Source of the DNA: Ignavibacteriota bacterium
GTDB lineage: Bacteria > Bacteroidota > Ignavibacteria > Ignavibacteriales > Melioribacteraceae
DNA: 64,000 nucleotides
Assembly: GCA_016716225.1 (NCBI GenBank)
Contig: JADJWT010000001.1
Span: 2,924,501 to 2,988,500 of the forward strand
Reading direction: 5' to 3'
Shown here one piece after another: positions 19,852-29,687 of the stretch. Positions within the stretch are counted from its first letter, which is position 1. Every line of letters starts with the position of its first letter. The notes under the pieces were generated by a model. The model ran no database searches. It was not told the DNA's origin and saw only the letters and a program-made list of their open reading frames with translations. The translations under genes were made by a program, and so were the position numbers.

Positions 19852-21153
19852 ATGACAAAAATATTCTTACACTTTTTTTTAATTATTATAATCTGCACCA
19901 ATTTTGTTTTTGCACAAACTTGGAAATCATATACAACAGAAAATAGTGGGTTATCAAATAATGTCGTTAATTCTATTGCTATTAGTACAGATGGAACAAT
20001 TTGGTTTGCAACTGACGATGGCTTATGTACTTATGATTCTACAACTTGGAAAGTTTATAAAGTGGAAGATGGATTAAAGAATAATAAAATTAATTCAATT
20101 TCATTTTTACCAAACACTTCTCAAGAACTTTGGGTTGCATCTGATTCTGGAATTACAATTTTAACTGTAAATAAAACTGAAATTGTAACAAGTCCCAGTT
20201 ATATAAATATAAGTTCGGATAATATTATATCCAACAAAGTTAAAGCAATTGAGCTTGATGCTTCCGCAAATAATTGGATTGGAACAGAAGATGGGTTATC
20301 AATAATTACTAATTCCGGTATTTATAGTTTTGATGAAAACAATGGATTTGAAAAACCAAAAGTTAATTCATTAAAAACTTTATCAGATAATTGGGTTCAT
20401 GTTGGAACTTCCGGTGGTGGGGTGAGTCGTCTTAAATATAACGGTGTTGATGGAATTACTTCCGCTTCCAATATAATAACAACATGGAGCGGATTAGCAT
20501 CGGACACTGTTTTAACAATTTACGTTACCGATGATACTTTACGCTGGTATGGAACAACACAAGGTGTTTCCACACATTTTGGAACTGATACAAAAAGTAT
20601 TAATTATTGGTGGATTTATAATACTTACACAAGCGGAATTGTTGAAAATTATGTTCGTGCAATTATTCGTGATAAGAATAATACAATGTGGTTCGGTACA
20701 AGAAAAGGTATTTCAAAAATGTTAACCGATAAAACTACTTGGCAAACTTATACTGAGTTGGATGGTTTGATAAGTAATAATATTTTTGATATTGAAGTTG
20801 ATAAAAATAATAATTTATGGATTGCAACAGATAAAGGAGTTTCAAATTTTCCTAATACTCCAACATCAATAAAGAATATTATAAATGAAAATTACAAATT
20901 AAGTTTGTCAAATTTTCCTAATCCATTTAATCCAACAACAAATATTGAATTTGCTATACCAAAAACAAGCAAAGTGAAATTAGAGATTTATGATAATTTA
21001 GGAAAACTTGTGGAAGTGTTGCTTGACAAAAAAATAAATGCTGGAATTCATAATGTTAGATTCAATACTAAAGGAATTCCAAGCGGAGTGTATTTTTATC
21101 GAATGACAACAGAACAATCAGCGATTACTAAAAAAATGATTTTAATTAAATAG
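19852..21153 (+). CDS. Secreted two-component-regulator-type beta-propeller with T9SS sorting domain
   Basis: A signal peptide (cleavage after FVFAQ) is followed by repeated blades of the 'two-component regulator propeller' kind: units such as GTIWFATDDGLCTYD, NNWIGTEDGLSIIT, NTMWFGTRKGISKM and NNLWIATDKGVSNF, spaced about 45-70 residues apart. The C-terminal ~80 residues are a T9SS type A domain (NFPNPFNPTTNIEFAI). No kinase domain follows, unlike the hybrid sensors in which these propellers are common, so this is a free surface or secreted propeller. A ligand-binding or scaffolding role for the enzyme set is inferred. The start ATG lies directly after the previous stop codon. Confidence 0.85.
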   Translation: MTKIFLHFFLIIIICTNFVFAQTWKSYTTENSGLSNNVVNSIAISTDGTIWFATDDGLCTYDSTTWKVYKVEDGLKNNKINSISFLPNTSQELWVASDSGITILTVNKTEIVTSPSYINISSDNIISNKVKAIELDASANNWIGTEDGLSIITNSGIYSFDENNGFEKPKVNSLKTLSDNWVHVGTSGGGVSRLKYNGVDGITSASNIITTWSGLASDTVLTIYVTDDTLRWYGTTQGVSTHFGTDTKSINYWWIYNTYTSGIVENYVRAIIRDKNNTMWFGTRKGISKMLTDKTTWQTYTELDGLISNNIFDIEVDKNNNLWIATDKGVSNFPNTPTSIKNIINENYKLSLSNFPNPFNPTTNIEFAIPKTSKVKLEIYDNLGKLVEVLLDKKINAGIHNVRFNTKGIPSGVYFYRMTTEQSAITKKMILIK

Positions 21154-21180
21154 AATATGAAAAATGTAAAGTAAATAATC

Positions 21181-22383
21181 ATGATAAAAATAAAACAAAT
21201 TGTTCATGATTTTAGGAAATTAGTATTTATAATTATTGTATTAGGAATTTTTCAGACTGATTTATTTTCGCAGATTATTATTGAACCAAATTTAGTTGTT
21301 GAAGAAATTGCAAAAGATATCCAACAACCAGAAGGACCAATCTGGAATGATAATTTGGGATTATTATTTTCTGATATAAAAGGAAATAAAATTTATAGAT
21401 GGACTCAAGGAAATGGTAAAGAAATATTTCTTGATGATTCTGACAGTACAAATGGTTTAGCTTATGATTTGGATGATAAGTTAATTGCCGGACAAATGGG
21501 TAAACGAAGAATTGTAAGATTTGAAAACGATGGAACTCAAACTTCGCTTGCAGATAATTATGAAGGGAAAAAATTTAATAGTCCAAATGATTTAGTTGTA
21601 AAATCTGATGGCTCAATATTTTTTACTGATCCCGATTTTAATATTCCAAATGGACAAAAAAAAGAACTATCATTTAATGGAATTTATAGAATTAGTCCAA
21701 TTGGAAAACTGCAATTACTTTCAACATTAACTTTACCTAATGGAATTTGCTTTTCACCGGATGAATCAAAATTATATGTAAATGATTCACAAGCTCACAA
21801 AATTTATGTTTGGGATGTTGTTGATGATTCAACAATTACAAACAAAAAATTGTTTTTTACAATTCCGGTAAATGGTTACGCAGACGGAATGAAAACGGAT
21901 ACATTAGGAAACATTTATTGCACATGTTCATCTGCTGTTTGGGTAATATCTCCAAATGGAGAACAAATCGGTAAAATTAATTTACCAACAAATGTTTCTG
22001 CATCAAATTGTACATGGGGAGATTTTGATAGAAAAACTCTATTTATTACAGCTGGAAAATCTGTATATAAAACACGTCCTATTTTAACTTCGTTAAATGG
22101 GCAAAATTCAGTAATCCCTACGAAAATTATGCTATATCAGAATTATCCAAATCCATTTAACCCTACTACAAAGATAAAATATAATATTCCAAAATTTAGT
22201 TATGTAACTTTGAAAATATTTAATTTGTTGGGAAATGAAGTTAAAACATTACAAAAGGGATTTCTTCAACCCGGAAGTTATTCAGTAACGGTAAATTCGG
22301 AAGGTTTACCAAGCGGAATTTATTTTTATAGATTGGATACTGAAGATAATTCATTAATTAAGAAATTAGTAATTCTTAAGTAA
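21181..22383 (+). CDS. Secreted SMP-30/gluconolactonase-type protein with T9SS sorting domain
   Basis: After a signal-anchor-like start, residues about 35-305 form the SMP-30/gluconolactonase propeller: EGPIWNDNLGLLFSDI (first metal Glu), NGLAYDLDDKLIAG, FNSPNDLVVKSDGSIFFTDP (Asn and Asp metal ligands), LPNGICFSPDESKLYVND and YADGMKTDTLGNIY. The last ~80 residues are a T9SS type A domain with NYPNPFNPTTKIKYNI. Likely reaction is hydrolysis of a sugar lactone, made outside the cell by sugar oxidation. It belongs to the same run of genes as the CE15 esterase 10 bases downstream. Confidence 0.87.
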   Translation: MIKIKQIVHDFRKLVFIIIVLGIFQTDLFSQIIIEPNLVVEEIAKDIQQPEGPIWNDNLGLLFSDIKGNKIYRWTQGNGKEIFLDDSDSTNGLAYDLDDKLIAGQMGKRRIVRFENDGTQTSLADNYEGKKFNSPNDLVVKSDGSIFFTDPDFNIPNGQKKELSFNGIYRISPIGKLQLLSTLTLPNGICFSPDESKLYVNDSQAHKIYVWDVVDDSTITNKKLFFTIPVNGYADGMKTDTLGNIYCTCSSAVWVISPNGEQIGKINLPTNVSASNCTWGDFDRKTLFITAGKSVYKTRPILTSLNGQNSVIPTKIMLYQNYPNPFNPTTKIKYNIPKFSYVTLKIFNLLGNEVKTLQKGFLQPGSYSVTVNSEGLPSGIYFYRLDTEDNSLIKKLVILK

Positions 22384-22392
22384 GCATTTCTC

Positions 22393-23760
22393 ATGATTAA
22401 ATTTATTGGGATGAAAATGAGGGGAAAGATTTTTTTTATTATAATCATTTTTATTTTTAGTAATAGTGATGCTCAAGTAAAAGAAATATTTGAACCACCA
22501 GTAAAATTATCTGCAAAAGAAGATCATGCAAGAATAATGAAACTACTTGGTATGGAATCAATTCGGCGCGGTCCGTCTGGAAATCCAGAAGATTCAAATT
22601 ATGCAAATGTTGATGAATCTAAAGCTTCGCCGTACACTAGTTTACCGGATCCACTTATTTTCAACAACGGTGAGAAAGTAACTTCTTCAGAAATGTGGTT
22701 GAAAAAAAGACGAAGTGAAATTGTTGAAGAATTTGAAAGAGAAATTTACGGCCGACTGCCTTCAAACATTCCAAAAGTAAATTGGGAAGTAACTAAAGTA
22801 GAAAATAGTTTCATAGAAAATATTCCAGTTATTAAAAAGCACTTACTTGGTAAAGTTGATAATTCAATTTATCCTCTTTTAAATGTTGAAATAAAAGCAA
22901 CACTTGTTGTTCCACAGAAAATTAAAGAGCCAGTTCCGATTATGATACATCTTGCATTTGATTTAAGTTTGTTTCCAAATTTTGATTTATCCAAACTCCC
23001 TCCCGATTTTTATAAATGGCAATCACAATTACTTAATAATGGATGGGGGTTTGTTGAATTAATTCCTACAAGTTTTCAAGAAGATAATGGCGGAGGTTTA
23101 ACAAATGGGATTATCGGTTTGTGCAATTTAGGGAAACCCAGAAAATTAGATGATTGGGGAACTTTGCAGGCATGGGCTTGGGGCGCTAGTAAAGTATTGG
23201 ATTATTTAGAAACAGATAAAATTGTTGATGCGAGAAAAGTTGGAATAGAAGGTCTATCAAGATATGGTAAAGCAGCATTGGTTACAATTGCATTTGATAC
23301 ACGTTTTGCAATAGGATTTATTGGTTCTTCTGGTGCTGCCGGAGCAAAATTACATCGTAGAATATTTGGCGAACAAATTGAAAATATTGCTTCTGAATAT
23401 GAATATCATTGGATGTGTGGCAATTATATTAAATATGCCGGACAACTAACTGCTAATGATCTGCCAGTTGATTCTCATGAATTAATTGCGTTATGTGCAC
23501 CTCGACCAATATTTATAGGTGTTGGTTCCCCGGAAGTTGAAGGAAATTGGATTGATGCAAAAGGAATGTTTCTTGCCGCAGTTCATGCTGCACCTGTATA
23601 TAAACTTCTTGGGAAAAAAGATTTAGGAGTTTCTGAGTATCCGGCAATGGGTACAAAATTAATTAGTGGAGATATTGGTTTTCACCAACATTTTGGTGGA
23701 CATACAAATGCTCCCAACTGGGAAACATTTTTAGAATTTGCTAAAAAATATATTGAGTAA
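22393..23760 (+). CDS. Secreted CE15-type glucuronoyl esterase
   Basis: Signal peptide, then an alpha/beta-hydrolase of the CE15 kind. The nucleophile block is GIEGLSRYGKAALV (family pattern G-x-S-R-x-G-K), followed by GFIGSSGAAGAKLHRR, which matches the CE15 substrate-binding Arg region. The catalytic His is probably in HFGGHTNAPNW near the C-terminus. CE15 enzymes cut the ester between 4-O-methyl-glucuronic acid on xylan and lignin alcohols, so this gene argues for lignified glucuronoxylan as substrate. Length (455) is typical. ATGs at 22411 and 22417 are alternative starts in the same frame. Confidence 0.82.
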   Translation: MIKFIGMKMRGKIFFIIIIFIFSNSDAQVKEIFEPPVKLSAKEDHARIMKLLGMESIRRGPSGNPEDSNYANVDESKASPYTSLPDPLIFNNGEKVTSSEMWLKKRRSEIVEEFEREIYGRLPSNIPKVNWEVTKVENSFIENIPVIKKHLLGKVDNSIYPLLNVEIKATLVVPQKIKEPVPIMIHLAFDLSLFPNFDLSKLPPDFYKWQSQLLNNGWGFVELIPTSFQEDNGGGLTNGIIGLCNLGKPRKLDDWGTLQAWAWGASKVLDYLETDKIVDARKVGIEGLSRYGKAALVTIAFDTRFAIGFIGSSGAAGAKLHRRIFGEQIENIASEYEYHWMCGNYIKYAGQLTANDLPVDSHELIALCAPRPIFIGVGSPEVEGNWIDAKGMFLAAVHAAPVYKLLGKKDLGVSEYPAMGTKLISGDIGFHQHFGGHTNAPNWETFLEFAKKYIE

Positions 23761-23821
23761 AATTTATTACTTAAAATTGAAATCAAAAAGTTAATTTTTT
23801 AAATCACTTTAGGAATTTATC

Positions 23822-25549
23822 ATGAAAAATATTTTATTTATTACAATCTTATTTGGAGTAATTTATTGTTCGCAACCTCAGGTTACTAAACATTTCACTA
23901 ATCCAATACTTTCGGGATTTTACCCCGATCCAAGTATTGAACGAGTTGGTGACGATTATTATTTGATAACATCAACCTTTTCCTATTTCCCTGGAATTCC
24001 AATTTTTCATAGTAAGGATTTAGTTAATTGGGAATTGATTGGGCACGCACTTGAAAATCCTAATACATTTAATACAAACGGTTTGGGTTTATCTAGAGGA
24101 ATTTTTGCGCCAGCAATTAATTACCATAAGGGAATATTTTATATAACTTGCACTATTGTTGATGGCGGTGGCAATTTTGTTGTTACTTCTAAAAATTCTC
24201 AGGGACCTTACTCCGATCCAATATATCTTCCCGAAATAAATGGTATTGATCCTTCTCTTCATTTTGAAGATGACGGTAAAGCATATATTCTTTACAATAG
24301 TGATGCACCAGAAAATAAACCATTGTATAGTGGTCACAGAACAATTAGAATGTACGAATTTGATATTGAAAATTTAAAAGTTGTTGGCGAAGAAAAAATA
24401 TTAATAAATGGCGGCACTGATCTTAGTAAAAAACCTGAATGGATTGAAGGTCCGCACATTTATAAAAAATATGGATATTACTATTTAATGGCTGCAGAAG
24501 GCGGAACCGCAGATAATCATTCTGAAGTAATTTTTAGAAGTAAAAATATTTGGGGTCCGTATGAATCATTCAAGGGCAATCCAATATTAACTCAAAGAAC
24601 TCTTGATCCAAAAAGAAAAAATCCGGTAACATCAACCGGACATGCAGATATGTTCGAAACACAAAATGGAGAGTGGTGGGCAATATTTTTAGGAATTCGT
24701 CCTTATGAACCTTTCGAAAAAAATTATTACAATCTTGCACGAGAAACATTTTTAACTCCAGTTAAATGGATTGAAGACCCAAATTCCAATGGAGATATGT
24801 GGCCAATTATAAATCCGGATTTTACAGAAGTTCAATTTTCATATCCGTATCCAAATATTGATGTTGATAAAAAAAATAATAGTATTGAATACAGTGGAAA
24901 TTTTTCGAGAACTTATACTTTTGATGAAAATGAATTACACAAAAATTTTATTTTTCTCAGAACACCTTTAACAAAATGGTTTAGTTTGGATGAAAAGAAA
25001 AGTTATGTTGCTTTAGAATTGAGAGAAGAAACTTGCAACGGTTTAGGTAATCCAAGTTTCTTAGGACATCGCCAACATAATAACGCATGTGTGGCAAGCA
25101 CAAAATTGCAATTTACCCCAAATTCAGAAAATGAAAAAGCCGGACTTGTAATTTTCACCAATGAAAACAAACATTATTTTATCTGTAAATCTTTAAAAGA
25201 AAATAAGGAAGTAATTCAATTATTTAAAAGTGTGAAAACGGACGATCATAATAATGGAATTATGTTGATTGAAAGTAGGGAAATTTTAGATGGAAATAAA
25301 TCTAAGGATGTGATTTTCAGAATTGATATAAATGGTGGAGATTTTTCATTCTCATATTCTTTTGATAATGAAAATTGGAATTTGCTGAAAGATAAGGTTG
25401 ATGGAACATATATCCGTGCACATATTCCGGAAGATTTTGTTGGTTCGGTATTTGGTTTGTATGCAACATCATTAGGGAAAGAAAGTAATAGCAAAGCATA
25501 TTTTGATAATTTTTATTATGAAGGAAAAGACAAGATTTATATTAAATGA
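23822..25549 (+). CDS. Exported GH43 beta-xylosidase-type enzyme with C-terminal concanavalin-like domain
   Basis: Signal sequence with a Cys at residue 16 (FGVIYCSQ); it may be a lipoprotein, although the lipobox is not ideal. The propeller has SGFYPDPSIERVGDDYYLITSTF (catalytic base Asp), GIDPSLHFEDDGKAY and WIEGPHIYKKYGYYYLM (acid Glu). Residues about 355-570 form the C-terminal beta-sandwich typical of xylosidase/arabinosidase GH43 enzymes. The CE15 gene is 61 bases upstream. This is the last gene of the polysaccharide run; an AT-rich hairpin follows. Confidence 0.9.
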   Translation: MKNILFITILFGVIYCSQPQVTKHFTNPILSGFYPDPSIERVGDDYYLITSTFSYFPGIPIFHSKDLVNWELIGHALENPNTFNTNGLGLSRGIFAPAINYHKGIFYITCTIVDGGGNFVVTSKNSQGPYSDPIYLPEINGIDPSLHFEDDGKAYILYNSDAPENKPLYSGHRTIRMYEFDIENLKVVGEEKILINGGTDLSKKPEWIEGPHIYKKYGYYYLMAAEGGTADNHSEVIFRSKNIWGPYESFKGNPILTQRTLDPKRKNPVTSTGHADMFETQNGEWWAIFLGIRPYEPFEKNYYNLARETFLTPVKWIEDPNSNGDMWPIINPDFTEVQFSYPYPNIDVDKKNNSIEYSGNFSRTYTFDENELHKNFIFLRTPLTKWFSLDEKKSYVALELREETCNGLGNPSFLGHRQHNNACVASTKLQFTPNSENEKAGLVIFTNENKHYFICKSLKENKEVIQLFKSVKTDDHNNGIMLIESREILDGNKSKDVIFRIDINGGDFSFSYSFDNENWNLLKDKVDGTYIRAHIPEDFVGSVFGLYATSLGKESNSKAYFDNFYYEGKDKIYIK

Positions 25550-25572
25550 AAAATTAAAATAAATATAATAAG

Positions 25573-25610
25573 ATTATTTTCAAATAATGTTTTATGTATG
25601 TGAAAATAAT
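25573..25610 (+). terminator. Possible terminator hairpin at the end of the polysaccharide run
   Basis: ATTATTTTCA at 25573-25582 pairs perfectly with TGAAAATAAT at 25601-25610 across an 18-base loop, 23 bases after the GH43 stop. It is AT-rich and the following T run is short, so it is a weak candidate. The rest of 25611-25876 shows no gene that I can support. Confidence 0.35.
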
Positions 25611-25876
25611 TTAATTTAGAAATTTTATTTTTTCGATTTCTTGTTAAGCCTGGAACATTATTGCTTAGGAGATTTTAATTGATTTATAATTCAAATGAAA
25701 CAAAAATGAAAAAAAATGTGATAGATTTTGATTCTTTTCATTTTCTCAAAATGCTAACCATCAAATTGGTTGTTAGATAAAAGTTGGTTATTTAAGAAAT
25801 GTTTCTTTATATGAATATTGATTAAAATCGAATTGATTAAATTCAGCTGAAACTTTACATTTTTGATTTGTTTTAG

Positions 25877-25950
25877 TGGGCCCGGAGGGACTTGAACCCC
25901 CGACCCTCTGATTATGAGTCAGATGCTCTAACCAACTGAGCTACAGGCCC
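25877..25950 (-). tRNA. tRNA with CAU anticodon (elongator Met, or Ile2)
   Basis: On the minus strand a full cloverleaf can be drawn: acceptor GGGCCTG with CGGGCCC, D arm GCTC...GAGC, anticodon stem TCTGA/TCAGA around CTCATAA, and T arm GGGGGTTCAAGTCCCTC. The discriminator is A and CCA is not encoded. The anticodon CAT (complement of 25914-25916) is read as Met or, if C34 is modified to lysidine, Ile. The anticodon stem lacks the three G-C pairs of initiator tRNA. The GGGCCTG acceptor is also seen in Ile tRNAs, so Ile2 cannot be excluded. Flanking sequence to 26091 holds nothing else I can support. Confidence 0.95.
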
Positions 25951-26091
25951 TAAAATTTGCGTATGCAAAATAACACAATCATTTTTTGAAATCAATAAAA
26001 TTCTATATCTATCATTAATTATCAATTCATATTTTTTTTAATGCCGATATATTTTTATTTTAGTAAATCGTATCTATTAAAAGGATGATTT

Positions 26092-28031
26092 ATGGAAAAT
26101 AATTTATCTTCATTTAAACCTTATATTTCTGCAAAGGATTTTATTCCAGAGTTTACACCAAAAGCTATTATTCTTGGGGCAATTTTCGGAATTATTTTTG
26201 GAGCTGCTACCGTTTATTTGGGATTAAAAGTCGGACTAACAGTTAGTGCGTCAATTCCAATTGCCGTATTGTCTATATCGGTTTTTAAACATATTGGAAA
26301 ATCAACAATCTTAGAAAATAATATAGTTCAAACTATTGGCTCTGCTGGAGAATCTGTAGCAGCTGGAGTTGTATTTACCATTCCAGCTTTGCTTTTTTTG
26401 CCGGGTGGTCAAGATTACTTTCAATATTTTCAAATTTTTGTTTTAGCACTTGCAGGTGGAATTTTAGGTGTGCTATTCATGATTCCATTAAGGAGGTCAT
26501 TAATTGTTAAAGAGCATGGAAATCTTCCATTTCCGGAGGGAACAGCATGTGCTGATGTTTTAGTAGCCGGTGAAAAAGGAGGAAAGCTTGCTCAAAAAGT
26601 TTTTTATGGTTTAGGAATTGCATTTGTTTATAAATTTTTAATGTCAATTTTGGGATTGTGGAAAGATGTACCAACTTATATTTTTAATAGAAAATCTTCA
26701 CTTCCAAATGGAACGATAAATGCCAAAATTACCCTGAACTTTTAGGAGTTGGTTACATTATTGGACCAAAAATTTCCGGAATAATGGTAGCTGGAGGAAT
26801 TTTATCTTGGCTAGTTTTGATTCCTCTTATAACATTATTGGGTGATAATTTAACTCAAGTTTTCCCCTATGCAACAAAACTTATTTCCGAAATGAGTCCA
26901 AGAGATATTTGGAATAATTACATTAGATATATTGGTGCTGGAGCTGTAACTTTTGGAGGCATTGTAACTCTTATAAGATCTTTTCCAACAATTATAAATG
27001 CATTTAGAGATTCATTCAAAGACTTAAGAGAATCAAAATCAAATAATTCTGCGGAGAAAAGTAGAACCGAAAAAGATATTCCACTTTTTTATGTATTAAT
27101 TGGGAGCGTAATCTTGGTTATTTTTATGGCAATCATTCCAAGCATTCCAACTAATCTTTTATCATCAATTATGATTGTTGTATTTGGTTTCTTCTTTGTT
27201 ACAGTTTCATAAAGAATCGTCAGTTTAATTGGCTCGTCATCAAATCCAATTTCTGGTATGACAATTGCGACTTTAATGGCAACAGCGTTAATTTTTGTTG
27301 GAGTTGGTTGGACTGGAGATTATTATCAGCCGATAGTTCTTATTGTTGGTTCAATAGTTTGTATTGCATCAGCAAATGCCGGAGCAACATCACAAGATTT
27401 AAAAACTGGATTTTTAGTGGGAGCAACTCCGGTTAAACAGCAATTGGGATTAATTATTGGAGTTGTAGCTTCTTCATTTGTTATTGGTGCAACTGTTTTA
27501 TTGTTAAATAACGCATTAGGAATTGGTGTAATAACGCCAGAACATCCAACTCCTTTACCAGCTCCTCAAGCTACATTGATGGCAACAGTTATTAAGGGAT
27601 TACTAAGTCAAAACCTTCCTTGGGGATTAGTAATAGTTGGAATGGGAATTTCCGCAGTTATGGAGTTGAGTGGGGTAAGGTCTTTGCCTTTTGCAGTCGG
27701 TGCATATCTTCCATTATCAACAACCTCGCCAATTTTTGTTGGTGGTTTAATAAAATTAATTGCAGATAAAGTAAGAAAAAATGATAAAGAAGATTCCGAA
27801 ATTGGTCCCGGAGCATTGTTTAGTTCGGGTTTAATTGCTGGCGGAGCATTGACCGGAATTTTAATTGCAGTTATGATTGGAACAAATTATAACGATAAAC
27901 CAATTGCAGATTATTTTAATACAAAAATTTCAGAAGGATTAGGTGGCGTTGGGGATTTAATATCTCTGATTATATTTGTTACGCTTGCGATCATGTTATT
28001 TAAATTCGCTACATCAAAAGATAAAAACTAA
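26092..28031 (+). pseudogene. OPT-family oligopeptide transporter, broken by one frameshift and one stop
   Basis: Three consecutive pieces are one OPT transporter: 26092-26745 (start MENNLSSFKPYISAKDF, YLGLKVGLTVSASIP, IGSAGESVAAGVVF), 26784-27212 and 27258-28031 (SNPISGMTIATL, FAVGAYLPLSTTSPIF). Frame changes after INAKIT: the C run at 26732-26734 is one base too short to continue as PELLGVGYIIGP. In the second piece the in-frame TAA at 27210-27212 interrupts FFFVTVS/RIVSLIGSSSNP; one changed base would restore Ser. OPT proteins import small peptides or metal chelates across the inner membrane. All remaining helices look intact, so either decay is recent or the consensus sequence is wrong here. 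Confidence 0.8.
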
Positions 28032-28045
28032 TAATTGGAACATTT

Positions 28046-29334
28046 ATGGAATTAATTTCTGATCAACGACAAATTACCAAACCGGAACCATCACCTTTTT
28101 TTAGATGGTTAGTTTTAGTTTTAATTAGTTTAGCAATGTTTGGAAATTATTATGTGTATGATAGCATTGCTCCGATTGCAGATATGTTAAAACAAGATTT
28201 AGGTTTTAACGATGAAAATATAGGTCAGATGTATTCAATTTATAGTATTGCTGCAATTTTCATTTTAATTATTGGCGGAATTTTATTGATAAATATGGTA
28301 CAAAAATTTCTGTTTTGTTATTTGGAATTATTTGTACAATCGCTGCTGTAATTCCAACTTTAACTTCTGATCTAACAATTATGCTTTTTGGAAGACTACT
28401 TTTGGGAATTGGTGCAGAACCCTTAATTGTAGCAATTACAACTGCTTTGGCTAAGTGGTTTAAAGGAAAAGAACTTAGTTTTGCATTTGGAATAAATTTA
28501 ACAATTGCACGTTTAGGTTCAGTTGCAGCAGATAATTCACCATCTTGGGCAAGTTCATATTATCTTAATTGGCATGATCCACTTGTTATTTCTGCTATAA
28601 TTTCTTTATCATGTGCAATTGGAGGAATTGCATACTGGATTTTAGAATCTGCAGCTGAAAAAAAATATTCAATAGGTCAAGCTGGATCTACTGATAAATT
28701 TGTGATTTCTGACTTATTCAAATTCAGTAAATCCTTTTGGTATATTGTTGCACTTTGCATAACATTTTATTCAGCAATTTTTCCATTTAGAAGTTTTGCA
28801 ATAAAATTCTTTATGGAGTTTCATGGTGAAAGTAGGGAATTTGCTGGATTCTTAAATAGCTTGCTCCCGATTTCCGCAATGATTGCAACACCATTATTTG
28901 GATTATTTGTTGATAAAGTAGGAAAACGTGCTTTATTTATGATGGTTGGTTCAATTTTATTACTTCCGGTTTATCTAATGTTTGTTTATTCAGATATTTC
29001 ACTCTACATTCCAATTGCAATGATGGGAATTGCATTTTCATTAATTCCGGCAATTATGTGGCCATCCGTTGCATATATTGTTGATCAAAATAGATTGGGA
29101 ACTGCTTATTCATTAATGACCTTAATTCAACAAATTGGCTTAGCTGGATTTAATTGGTTAATTGGTGCTGCAAATGATTACGGTAAGGCAAGTGCGCAAA
29201 ACCCGCAAGGTTATGAATATGGAATGTGGATATTTTCTGTTTTGGGATTTTTTGGGTTACTTTTTGCATATTTATTGAGAAAATCTGAAACTGGAGCAAA
29301 CGGGCATGGTTTAGAAAAAGGAGCTCAAATTTAG
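28046..29334 (+). pseudogene. Major facilitator superfamily transporter, one frameshift
   Basis: The first part (28046-28351) covers two membrane helices and ends GGILLINMVQK in the wrong frame. The other frame reads DKYGTKISVLLFGIICTIA, the normal loop-2 signature region (D-K-x-G-x-K) of MFS proteins, and continues to 29334 with about ten more helices. A single missing base near 28285 explains this. A second D-K-V-G-K-R loop appears at about 28912-28930, as expected for the second half. The substrate is not visible. The gene lies 14 bases after the OPT transporter and 3 bases before a PqqD-like gene, so these form one transcription unit. Confidence 0.8.
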
Positions 29335-29337
29335 AAA

Positions 29338-29673
29338 ATGTCTGAAATTACTGAACTTTATCCAATTCAAGATTGTGAATTTGAAATTGTAGAAAATTTG
29401 GTTTGTGTTAAATTGCTTATCAAAAATCCAAGTTTTATCGAAAAAATCTTTTTCAGAAATCAATTGGGAAAACCTTATAAAATTGATTTGGATGAAATTG
29501 GAAGTTTTATTTGGCAAAATTGTAATGGTAAAAACAAAGTTAAAGATATAATTACTTTAGCAGAAAATGAGTTTAAGGAAAAAGTTGCTCCCGCAAATGA
29601 AAGAGTAATTCTATTTATCAATCAAATGAATAAAAACAAATTGATAAAACTTTATAAAAAAATTGTAAAATGA
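29338..29673 (+). CDS. PqqD-like small protein (RiPP recognition fold)
   Basis: 111 residues. The core FRNQLGKPYKIDLDEIGSFI followed by WQNCNGKNKVKDIITLAENE matches the PqqD family: a hydrophobic strand, then LDEIGSFIW and the NGKNKVKDII helix start, and a C-terminal helix with a final 'KLIKLYKK'. PqqD-like domains bind leader peptides in peptide-modifying systems; free copies of unknown role are also common in Bacteroidota. It is intact although its neighbours on both sides are broken. No radical SAM gene lies beside it; the nearest one is at 13449. A role in peptide handling with the OPT and aminopeptidase genes is inferred. Confidence 0.75.
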   Translation: MSEITELYPIQDCEFEIVENLVCVKLLIKNPSFIEKIFFRNQLGKPYKIDLDEIGSFIWQNCNGKNKVKDIITLAENEFKEKVAPANERVILFINQMNKNKLIKLYKKIVK

Positions 29674-29687
29674 TGTAAAGAGAAAAA

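Noticed and set aside
25877..25950. tRNA as an integration site for a genomic island
   Set aside because: No integrase gene and no repeat of the tRNA 3' end were seen within the window.
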